Origin: Cyathus striatus
Taxonomy: Eukaryota; Basidiomycota; Agaricomycetes; Agaricales; Nidulariaceae
Reading direction: 5' to 3'
Length of the DNA: 64,000 nt
NCBI GenBank assembly: GCA_025738555.1
Contig: JAOVFP010000009.1
Coordinates: 1,054,001-1,118,000 of the forward strand
The position numbers were made by a program, and so were the translations under genes. The stretch's first letter is position 1; each line of letters opens with the position of its first letter. Positions 45,752 through 56,274 of the stretch are shown here, piece by piece. The notes under the pieces are model-generated. The model ran no database searches. It had not been told where the DNA came from and saw only the letters and a list, made by a program, of their open reading frames with translations.

Positions 45752-48700
45752 TTACTCGTCATACAATGCCTCCTCGAAATCACTAATAGTTGCAATGTCA
45801 AGTCCGGGTTTTTCTACAATAAACACATTGCCTTCAAGCTCCGGATAGTTGTCGTTATGAGGAAATGGAATGGCAGCTACAACGGATTGAATTGATTTTA
45901 CATTAACAACGCGAAGGTTTGTTTCTCCCATTAGCATGCAAGACAGTACAGTTCCACACGAATCTTCAAATAATTGTTGGTCTGGTTTTGTGAAAAGGGA
46001 TACCATCGCAACAGTTTCTGATGCATCCTCAAAAGTGACTACAAAGTAGTACAATACTTCGGCAAATCGACAACTAGTTTCTCTAGAAATTGGTTCCTTG
46101 AGTTCGATCTAAGAATCACCAAATATTAGTATATCTAGAGTAGATGATTTTTTTTACCTTGACATTGCGAGATATTCGCAAATTCTCAAGAGATTTCAGT
46201 GTCTCCCTCCAAGTGGATCGTGCAATTTGGCCATTAGGAAGTCTAAGACGAGCCCAGCGAACAAGTGGTTGAATTTCCCATCTTCGATATGTGCGGTTGA
46301 ACCGCTCTTTCATGAAAACCCGTAGTGCTGCACTTTCACCCTCTGTTGGATCACGGGGGCATGTATCAGTTTTTGTGAGAAGAACATAACCTTCCCCCAG
46401 GTCTCTGGAACCTCGTGGAAATGCTGAAACTGAAGGTAGCAAACTGGGAATCATAACTGCCAGTGCATTAGTTTGAGCACGAAAAATTGCACGTTGTGTG
46501 ATATTTTGATAAGGATTGGAATGTTGGCGTAGTTCTTCTCCTAAATTCCCAATAGTCCTTTCAATGGTCCATTGTGAATAGATTGCTGTTGGTCCCACTC
46601 TAACCGTTTCAGCAGCACCATGTGCTAACGAATGAAGACTGTGTCGAATAAAATGAATCCTATCAGTTCGGCGCTGATAGTACAATAATTCAAATTCCTC
46701 TGAAAAATCAATAATGAGTTGTTGAGCCTTGCGTAGCTGTTCTGAAGTTATGCTGTGTTGAAGAAGTATGCGTACAGCTGCAACAAGCTTGCAAGTATTT
46801 TTCCAGTAGCGGTCAGGGAGAACACCATAAAAAAGCCCAGGGCCAAGTCCATAAATATAGAGAAGATATTCCCATGCTTTGTAGCTGGTATTAATCTTTT
46901 CGGCAGGGTTACGAGGTGGGCGGTCAAAAGAACCAGGGAGGTGTGGAGTACATGCTGCGACATCAAGTCCATGAGTTTTCCAAATGTCACCTTGAAGCAC
47001 TGCCCAGTCCCAAAGTCTCTTGCTATCTGTGTGTTCACAGTCAAGTGTACCTCGAAATAAACCAAGAAGAAGTTCTGTTATATTGAGAGCAGGAATATGT
47101 ATAAAGTCGAGAACAAGCATCCCTATCACACCAAAGTGACACCTGTCAGGTAGTCCGGATAAAAGACAAGGCTTTGTAATGCCTGTTTCACGGCGTAATT
47201 CTATATATTGCTTCGAATTCTTGGCCCCATTTATAAGTTTTTTTATATTATTACGGTAGCGCTTTTTTGCTGTAGCAGAAGAGAGAAATTTCTTCGAAAT
47301 GTCACGTATATTGATGTCGTCATGACTGCAGCCCTCAACGGAATAGTTATCTGGCTTCAAAAGTACCGGATAGTAGCGTGTAGCATTAGGTTTTCGTCGG
47401 CCAGGTAGATCACAATATAAACGACAGCCCATTTTTCCTTTATATCCTGGTAGCCCGGACCAATTAGACAGGCCAGGTCCATCTGCTGTACCAAATGCGA
47501 AGAATACATTAGCAGTGTATTTTAGAGATGTTTCCGCATCCCATATCTGAAGTCCCTCCCGCTGCAAAGCTGAAAGATGATAGAAACTTGGGAACAAGAA
47601 TGAGTCGAGATTTTTCGGCTTGTGTGGTCCTGGAATAATTGCACCAGGTGCAACATATCTTTTTTTGTAACGCAGTCCTGGGCTTAAGTCAAGAAATATC
47701 CAGATGAAGAACCAACAGTCAGAGGTCTTGTTCCTATACAATTGGGCGCCATCCAGTGAAGACATGAGAACAATATCATCAGACTTTATCCCCCCCTCCT
47801 TAACGGTCTGGATATATTCATGACCGCATACATAATCATCATATACATCAATTTGCGCGCCAGTACGTAGCCTCGTAATAATTTGATCAGTCCTATTGCG
47901 ACGATATTTCATATTTCGTGCACTGGTCTCATCACGGTAGAGAGCTTGAATTTGCGGCCCAATTGGAAGTGTCGTGAATATTTGACGAGCCTTTCCACGA
48001 ACGTACCGAGGCTCATGACAAAGTGGACATGTGTCGTGCATGCGAAACGGACCAGTAAACGCAACACAGGATTTGATGCACATATCAATGACAATAGGTT
48101 TGATACCGCTTAAGTTGTTCACTTGCCGCTTGATTTGGTCAAATGACGGTATTTTGTCCTTTGGATGTCGCTCTAGAATAGCTTCACGATTCATGTTATA
48201 TACTTTCTGAGAGGCTGATGACGTTGTGAGATATAGCTTCAAAGCAAGCCATACATCCGGATCCTTAATTTGAAGGGGGAACTCCTCTGGATTTCGTAAT
48301 AACTCAATATCTTCCAACTCCATATCACTGCTATCGAGTTCTGCTTCATGTAAGAGTTCGATGAATTGTAAGGCTGTCGAAATTTCATCTATATTGGATG
48401 TCATTCCAATAATAGAGTCGTCCTCGTCTAAACAGAGAGTCAAAATACAGCTCTTTGCAGAAATCAGCACAAAAACGTACCATTAGGAAGTAATCCATCT
48501 AATAGCGGCTGAGGTTCTAGAGATTGAGCGCGTTGATCAGCCAAGCTACCGGGATCCGGTTGGTCAGGATGGGTTTGAGGTTCTGGAGATTCAGCTCGTT
48601 GTTCAGCGAGCTGTGGTGGATTGTGTGGAGGTGCTGGTGAGTCAGGGCGTAGGTCATGGTTATTCTCTGGTTGAGAACTGCTGCTTTGTTGCCGAGTACC

Positions 48701-49080
48701 TGTAGATTATAATATACTCTGTAATTAGAATAGAGAAGGATAAAATACATACCTTCGTCCTCTAAGCTAGGTGCAACCGGCTCCTCCAAAATCATGGTGT
48801 GCTCAAGCTCAGGCCCGGCTGTGGGTGTTACCATCCGCTGTCGCTTGCTTGGCCTCAAACCATCCTCAGCAGCGTCTTTGTCATTACGTGAGTGTTTATG
48901 TCGTTTACGTCGTGTTGAAGGAACATCAGGGGAACGAGAAGAGCTTGCTAATGGGCGAGGTTCCTGCGAGAGCGGCTGCGGGAGCCTGTATTTTGCGTGA
49001 CGATGGTAAGTGGACAAGTCCACTTGTTTTCCTCCCTTGCATTTTTTCCAGCAGGTACATTTGACTTTTTCACGCGGCAT
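45752..49080 (-). CDS. tnp2: Tnp2-type transposase, 1057 residues, four exons
   Basis: Exons 49080-48753, 48699-48481, 48427-46158 and 46108-45752 join in consistent phases (1, 1, 0) to 1058 codons including TAA. The N-terminus has a Cys-rich motif CTCWKKCKGG followed by TYHRH, as in related Agaricomycete transposases. A disordered linker with a repeated LA(E/D)QRA(E/Q)S unit follows (exon 2). The catalytic part has a zinc-ribbon-like CPLCHEPRY (about 316), SLDGAQLY with the first catalytic aspartate (about 406), the conserved KPKNLDSFLFPSFYHL, SNWSGLPGYKGKMGCR and a late region with AHGAAETVR. Proteins like this are annotated as Tnp2 family (Pfam PF02992), DDE-type DNA transposases that cut at the TIRs. 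No stop or frameshift is visible, so the element may be autonomous. The start is the first ATG, directly before the Cys motif. Confidence 0.85.
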
Positions 49081-49771
49081 TTTGAGGAGGAGACAAGGTT
49101 TATTGAAAGAGTCCCAGTTACATTAGAGTAAAGTACGAGTGTAAGAAAGCTAAGTACGATGAGAGAGAGCTCGAGAGGGAGTTTGAAAAGCGCCGCGTGC
49201 TCGAAGTGCTGTTATGAAGTCATAGAGAAGCTGAGAAGTTGAAATGGTCGAGACTTGTCTAGATTTTGTTGATGGGTCTTGATCTCACTCGTTTTGGCTC
49301 ACTCGCGCTTGAATTCTCTTGATTCCCCTCGACGGACTTTTCACTGGGGATGAGAACCGGTTTGTTACCTCCATACTTACTTGTTGGACAATATGTTATT
49401 GTTTAGTGTTCCAGTTGAACCAATGCTATCTGATTCACCAAAAAGACGAGCACCAAGGCAAAGTACAACAGAGAAGGTGCAAGCTGCGTTGTCAATGTTG
49501 AACGTTGAACGTTGAAGCAAGACTCTATTAGCCCCTTTGACTTGGTTCAATATGTTCTGGATGAATTTAACACCGACTGCAGCAGCATAGATCACATTTA
49601 TTTCATGAAAGTGATAAGAGACTATCTTGCATCTTCTACACATGCAAGCTCTGGGATATCAGACAAAGTGATGTTTTGAGGTTCAATAGTCATAGTGATT
49701 GAAAATGATGATAGCAACTACAAGGTACATAAGAGAAGAGAACAGAGATGAGGGACAGAGGAGGGGACAGG
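49081..49771. other. Right subterminal region of the Tnp2 transposon
   Basis: Contains the transposase promoter, TCGAG/CTTGA words at 49240-49340 and the 27-bp inverted repeat 49318-49344. No gene is supported. Confidence 0.5.
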
Positions 49772-49957
49772 GGAGGGGACGGAGTGAGGGAAGGGTGTCG
49801 GGACGCGACGTTGAGACGGAGACAGACGCTCCGAAAATCCAAAAAAGGACGTAAGGTTTAGTACGCTAAAATTCGACGAGTTGGACCGGTCGGTATATCG
49901 ATACGATTCAATCGTTCATATCACGTGCTTGCATGTAACCGACCGGCTTCCGGTCTA
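49772..49957. repeat. Right TIR of the Tnp2 transposon
   Basis: Reverse complement of 40935-41120, ending CGGCTTCCGGTCTA. Confidence 0.9.
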
Positions 49958-49966
49958 TCTCTCTCC

Positions 49967-51360
49967 CTACTCCATCTGCCCACCTTCAAGAAGGCGACGT
50001 CCGCGTCGTCTATGAGCGTCTTCCTAGTCTGTGCCTATATCCGTAATCCGCCAAGTCTTCCTACTCCAAGCCTAAGCGGTGGACGAATTTCAACTTGCAC
50101 CCTGAAGGAGCAGCGAAGGGGGAGCTGGGGAACAAGTATGCGGTGTTTCCATGACCTATGTAGTGCGGTGCGATTTCAGGGGCGGAGGCTGCTGCTATTG
50201 CTTCGAGTTCTGGCTCTACGTCTCTGTACGCATTCCCCTCTCCCCATCTCTTTGTCCCCCCTTACTTATACAAACCTTCCCTCTTTCACAGAGCGCTAGC
50301 AGATGACGCACCATCGGCTCGCAAAAAGTCATCAGTTCCAACATGCACTTCTGTCGGGGGACGTACGATCCTACTGCACAAGAAGAACGGGGCATTTCCA
50401 AGGCTTAGATTTTGTGCGATTCTGGGGACTGCTGCTGCTATTGATTCTTTCACCCCTTTATGTGGTGTATCTTGGTACGTTTCCCTCCTCCTGCCTCCTC
50501 TACCCCCACCATCTTGTTTTACTCACCATCCTCGTGCAATGCGATGGCAGGCTACGCACCAACGTGAAGTCTACTTCTGACTTTTGTGAGTCTGGACTCG
50601 GAGAGTGTTAGCTAGGCGTGGTTTCTTCGCTCGCTTTGCACTTTACGACTTTCTGATCGGATTGTAGCAGCTCAGTCTGCGCTTTTCTCTTTTCTATGAC
50701 GGAATCACGATCCACCTCGACTGGCAGCTGGGTACCGAACTCAGGCCGATAGTTTATACCTTCAGCTGATTTACTGGTCGCACAATCCAGACGTTGGCTC
50801 CAGGTACCCAACGAGAAGTAGCTGGTAGTGCGTGGAGTGTCGCCAACTCCGCTTCTTCTCTTCGCCGTACTTTACCCCTGAAGTCTTTGTCTGCAGTGAA
50901 CGGAACCTTCGCAACGAACCACGTCTCATACCTGACCTACCTCCTGTTTTCGTGCATGTTGTCTCCCGCTCTGAGTTGGTTTCTATAGCTCAAGACTCGC
51001 TGATCCTCTCTGGATTCATATTGTCTTCATTATAATATGTGCTTCCCGGTTCTCGTCATCTAGTTGCCACTCATGCAGCCGTCTCTTCCACTCCTGACTT
51101 CCATGTTCTCAGGACTCGTTGGGTATCCGCATCTTGGCCGTGCTACTATTCTCAACACCACTCAATGGGTTCGTTCCCGTCTTACCCCACTGTGTCGACT
51201 TTTTCTGACTCATATTGTCTGTTTGTATCGTCATTACGCAGTATCTCCGCCTTGACTCTATTTTGTTAAGGCGCTGTACAGTAATTACAGAGTTGCACTA
51301 CTACAAGATACTATAAATACACCCTTTATCAAAGTTAATTGCAGTTGAAATCGACAGAGC
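49967..51360. repeat. R1 relic followed by module P
   Basis: 50.07-50.60 kb matches R1 (AAGCGGTGGACGAATTTCAA, also at 34.55 kb; intron-like segment at 50.2-50.36 kb). 50.80-51.36 kb matches module P at 10.9-11.3 and 60.7-61.2 kb. Here module P is not followed by an NLR gene. All frames are broken. Confidence 0.5.
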
Positions 51361-52340
51361 CAATAGCGTACTTCTCTCTGATGCCGGCGTTTGGTGGATG
51401 TAATACAAAGCAGACACCCGAGATCAGAACAAGCGCCTTCGAGCGCTTATCCTTTTTTCATCCTTCTCCTTCGCATTCTTCGATTGCGCTTTAAAGAAAA
51501 CTTCCACATCAATGTTCAATGAAGAGAACATTCATAAGAAAACGCAAGTATGTACTACTCGCACAGATTATGCCGATGAGAAATTATAGTCCATAGCATT
51601 AGGTCTGTATGAGGATGAGAAATAAGAGCGTGCATAATACCATACCATGCAGCTATCACCATCTAACATTGCAAACTTCAAGGTGTGTTAACCTCTATCC
51701 TCGCCGACCCCTCCTTGTCCATCCACGTATAGCATGTCATCTCCCGTTTCCACTTCCGAACCAACGCATTAAGTCACATAGGAAGATATACTCTTCGGAT
51801 ACGGTGGGTTGCATAACACTCAGTCGAAGTACATATCAGAGCGGCTGTTGTTGGATCGTTCTCAAGAACAATACTAGGGACGATGTAAGGGGAAGGGGGG
51901 ACTGCCAAGGGAGTGCAGAAAGGTGAGCGTACCATGATGCATCCGGGATCACGGTGACCTAGAACGCAGCATTATTCTTCTGTGCGTCTGCATTTAATGT
52001 CCCACCAACAGTAGAATTGCGAGGTGACTCAACCTCCTCGACTCAACTCCTTCTCCTTTTCCCACTGCTTCTCCTCCTCAGTTACTGGGCCTCTAATCGT
52101 GCATACTCCATATTCTCTTCACGCGCTCGGCTACACGGTAGTAGTAGTACTCTAACCGTAAAGCTTGCCCTTATTTCAGAGGCTTTGGTCAAGTCTTCAA
52201 TACAAGTTCGGACATTATAGCTCCTGGTTTCACAGCCCGTGTAGCCAGTGCTTCGAGCTTGGGTGGTAGATAGCTTGAAATCCATGTGGAGCAGGCGGGC
52301 GAGACAGCGTGTTCGATTGTAGATGGTAGGGGGACTCAGC
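51361..52340. repeat. Diverged third copy of the D6 segment
   Basis: 51.41-51.80 kb matches 5.75-6.45 kb and 21.34-21.72 kb. 51.78-52.06 kb matches 21.72-21.98 kb. The match resumes after the 735-bp solo LTR of copy B (22.71 kb) and so defines its empty site. No coding frame is supported. Confidence 0.5.
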
Positions 52341-53016
52341 AAGGGTGGTTCGGCACAAGACAGGACTTCAAAAGGGAGGAAGAAACTGTCTAGCGCTCCA
52401 AGACAGAAATCTAGGCCGGTCTAACCGGCACCAAACCGGCACCGTTCGGAATTTCAGGCTACTGTAAATCGATTACGTATATGATTACGAAGCCGGGTCG
52501 TGAGTCTCTGCCATGAACCTTTTGAACCCAACAAGAACCCAACTTCCAACTTGCCGAACCACAAGGTACATTGCGAACGACTCCTTATCCGAATTTATCG
52601 ACGGGCTGAATGCATGGCTTAGATGGCGCAAGTTGGAATAAGTATTGCGATTACTAGCCAAAGTTCAAGCTTACGTGCACTATGACGAATTTCCCCGTAC
52701 AAGAATCATCTATTCACCAGTCAACCAACTATTGATCACCTTGACGAGCTAACAACCTAAGCCACTCAAGCCTTCAAAGCTTCAATGCACACGGGCCACA
52801 ACTCAAAGATGAGGGCGTTGTTTTGCTCATGTTACAATTGAAACACGCACAAAACTAAAGTTGAATTCCAAGCGGATATTAGATTAACTATTTCAGCGGC
52901 ATTGAGAGCATGTCCGACGGATCGATTAAAACAATATACTGTGTAAGAACACCCTAAAATCCTTCCTCAAATCCAGCTCAAACCCATATACGAGGTAGCT
53001 TTAGCCTTTTATACCA
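52341..53016. other. Spacer
   Basis: A fragment near 52560-52700 (AACGACTCCTTATCCGAATTTATCGACGGGCTGAATG) recalls the Walker B region of the NLR genes at 12170-12215 and 62020-62060, so it may be a small NLR relic. Nothing else is seen. Confidence 0.3.
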
Positions 53017-55393
53017 CTATTCTGATTCATTGGATCGCTTCTTCAGGGTAGAGCGAGAGACTGTTGTCGCTTGTACAGCTGTTGTACGAGCTGTTACTTG
53101 GCCGGAGGAAGATGGTGGAGAAGGCGTAGGTGGTTCAATCATTGTTGATGCATGGGGCGATTCCGATAATACATCGAAGATTGACGATTCTTCAATATCT
53201 TGCTCCATCGCTTGTACAGCTGCTGTACGAGCTGTTGCTTGGTCAGAGGAAGATGGTGGAGAAGGTGTAGACGGGTCAATTATCGTTGATGCATGAGGTA
53301 ATTCTGATAATCCATTGGAGGTGGGGTCGGAGGTGGAAGGAGGTGCCGGTAGCTCAGTAGACGGTGGTGTAGTAGGCGTTGGTACATCGGAAATCGGCTG
53401 TGTTTGAGATGTAACTTCATCTGAACCCTGTAGTGGATGATGTGCTGTATGGTCCTGCATCTCAATGTCGTCTTCTGAGTCACTATCTTTTCCAAGGTCC
53501 AAGAATGCCTTTTTTATGAGAGCCCGTCTTTGAAAGACACTGACCGCAAACGTGCAGAAGGAGGCAAATGCAGTCAGTATAGCAAACAACTATGTCGTCG
53601 TGCCGCGAATATTAGCGCTTGATCACCGAAGTATGTAGTAAGATTTACCTGGCCAAATGTAGTTGAATTCGTCGTCGTTGGAATAGACACGACGGTCGAC
53701 CGTATCCAAAAGAGAGTGGGATCTAACACTAAGTAAGTGAACTTGAACATAAAGTTGTTTTCGGCTTTCATCGCTCCATTCCTTTATCCGTCCGGCCATT
53801 AGATATTCACAATACTCTTAACACATTGTTACGATGCTTACCAAAGACGCTGCATAGAGGTATACCAAGATGCATCTTCTAATGGGTCGAATGTAGTTAC
53901 CTGCCACGCTACGAACCAAACGATCTGAGTGATTCTCATCCCAAAGCCCAACCAAAATTGTATCCCAAGTTGTACCCCAAGTGATACAAGTATAGCTAGC
54001 GATCTATCATTAAATGCAGTCTTCATTAGTTAAACTTATCAATTTGTCAAATTGACACGTACATAGGAGATAGCATGAACTTCTTGATTCTCTCTGCATA
54101 TGTCTCATCGGGGCATACATCATTCCAAAAAATCATACAGGATACCATGTAAACGGAGACGTCTCCAGGGGAGATATTTACCCGAGAAAGAAGTATAAGG
54201 ACTTCGAAACCACATAAGATGACAAGCATCAATAAGTAAATTGGGAGGTTCTTCGGCGGACTGAATGCACGCAGAGATTCCGAAGCAGCGAACACGATGG
54301 ACCCTCCCATGATCATGCTTGTGGCAATATATGTCACTGCTCGAGGATCAAAAATCGAGAATTCATGATAGGGACTATTATATGACATCAATGCCGCACT
54401 CATTTGAGAGGAGATTTGCAAGCATAAGATGGCTGCAATTGAATTACGATTTATTTTTCCAGCCCCTCCTTTGTTCAATAAATTGTTTCGTCTGATAGCT
54501 TCGAGTGTCCAATGGTTTATGTTATTCTTCCCAGGCCTAATTTATGCTCCAAAATTAAAATATGTTTGAGCGGCTTTACGCATATTCTTACCTGAGTGTT
54601 CGTTGGCTGTTATATCCTGCCATTCCGTGTTTCCTCTTTTGCCATAGCCAAACAATAGAAAGTAGCAGCCATGCGAAGAGGCATCTCCCAAGGAATACTG
54701 CCGACCAAAGCAGTATCCACCACTCGTTGAATATCCGAGCGCTGAGGATATCATTACACGCTGGCTGGCTGAAGCGTTCTGCAGGTGATGCACGTACTAT
54801 GCCCAGCAAGATAGACCACAAAACAAATGATATAAAAGAGAAAAATACTAGAGCGATTCTCCATTTATAAATCTCTGATATATCTCGTTTTAACGGGTGG
54901 CGAAGAATAACTGAAATCGAATAGAACCACAGATATAAACTCGCTGGAGATGCGCCTGACACAAGGACGAATATAGCATCGTGGCGAGTCAACTGACGTT
55001 TATGTAACGCGACGAAGCTGCTAATGAAGAGGGAGTACATATTTGCAAGGTATGGCGGAGCCGCTATATGTAATTGTTCACGCATGAGGACCTCTGTTGT
55101 AGCTTTACGACAAATGTCAATAGGTTGAATTGTTAGAGTGAAGTTATGTGACATACCGAATATTGTCGCAGTAATGTATACTAGTAAATGAGTTAGTCCA
55201 AAGGCGAGTCGATAGATGGACCGACAATAATGTGAGTCTCACATGAAATCTGTTGTCCAACCCCAGTCACATCTGGATTGGGACATAGACCCATATCACA
55301 GTTATCTGAAGGAGGGTGTAAGCAATAGACTTGAAAGTAGTCACCATCTGTGAATGAGCTGAAGTCTATTATCGCTGTCCAGTTTGTACCCAT
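53017..55393 (-). CDS. Multi-pass membrane protein, 675 residues, Ser/Pro-rich tail
   Basis: Seven exons join in consistent phases: 55393-55243, 55180-55157, 55102-54592, 54536-54063, 54003-53842, 53781-53649 and 53589-53017 (676 codons with stop). The N-terminus MGTNWTAIIDFSSFTD, then YCLHPPSDNCDMGLCPNPD and GVGQQIS, begins a basidiomycete protein family with an extracellular Cys-containing head followed by membrane spans. Predicted spans include YLANMYSLFISSFVAL, IFVLVSGASPASLYLWFYSI, VFFSFISFVLWSILLGI, WILLWSAVFLGRCLFAWLLL, YLLMLVILCGFEVLILL and FAILTAFASFCTFAVSVF. The cytoplasmic tail is Ser/Pro/Thr-rich and contains two copies of a roughly 35-residue unit (HAST(I/M)I(D/E)P(S/P)TPSPPSSS). 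Function is unknown. The frame is intact throughout, and the 54-bp intron at 55156-55103 could also be retained in frame. Confidence 0.75.
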
Positions 55394-56274
55394 GGAGGAT
55401 AAAAGTGCTGGGATGGAGGGGTGGATGGGTATATTAAGGATGTTATGTGTGCCGGTGGGTTGTAGTATGAAGCGGTGATATTGACAAGGAAACGAGAACG
55501 GGAGTGGAAGAACAAGGTAAAAGGAACAGAGATAGCGGGCTGATATATGTATCAAGGAATAATGGTATAAGAATAGGATGAAATCTACGCGCTGAACTGC
55601 CGCATTAATTACTCTATTTGAATCTATAATTATCTACAGACAGTAGTTTAAAATTGCCACATGAGAACTCCACTGGGGAGCCAATTTGCCTTAAGTGTAT
55701 CTTTTTTCGAAATTCTATCTGGACACACTTTAGTAAAGTTAGCCCCCCCTTCAACATCTAGGTCCCACCAGAATTTTTGTGGGTTCCCGCTGGGTCCTTG
55801 CATGAGGTCTTCAGCTTGCATTAATTATATTGCAGACTTTTTTTATTTAGTGAAAGAGTTAATGGATTCAAAAGTCTGCTAGACAAAATGTCGCCACGAT
55901 GCCAAGGATGAATAGATAAAGTTTAATGTCCATGATGCCACATTATTGGGTACACACATACAGCATAAGTAACGAATAGAAGATAATGTTCCTCGCGAAT
56001 TGGGTGACAATCCAGTGATTCCAACACGCGCCCATATACCTACTGCCAGAATTAATCTACGTTTTAATAGGGCGGCGCGGTCGAATTCAAGAATGCTGCT
56101 TCGTAGAGTGATATGTATACCACTAATGAATTCTGATTGATACCAAATTGTGATTCAGAAGCACGACATCGAGGTATAGAAGGGAGGGGGTAAGCGGTGG
56201 AGGTCGGATAAGAAAGTAGAAGATTTCGATTTAATACTTTGCTACGAGTAGGTTTGTGTTCTCTCAGTAGCAGT
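55394..56274. other. Spacer between membrane-protein gene and block D3 copy 2
   Basis: Contains the promoter side of the 53.0-55.4 kb gene. No other gene or repeat is recognised. Confidence 0.3.

Larger units (their letters stand above)
40926..49966. mobile_element. Complete Tnp2-type DNA transposon, 9.0 kb, TSD TCTCTCTCC
   Basis: TCTCTCTCC is present at 40926-40934 and 49958-49966. Between them, 40935-41120 and 49772-49957 are inverted repeats of 186 bp (ends TAGACCGGAAGCCGGTC) with a few mismatches, clustered near the tip. A further 27-bp inverted repeat lies inside (41386-41412 and 49318-49344). The element carries two minus-strand genes. The Tnp2 transposase points to the CACTA/CMC-like group, but the ends are not CACTA and the TSD is 9 bp rather than 3 bp. 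Confidence 0.9.

Noticed and set aside
47208..47408. Plus-strand frames inside the transposase gene (46755-48113)
   Set aside because: Antisense shadows of the long transposase exon.
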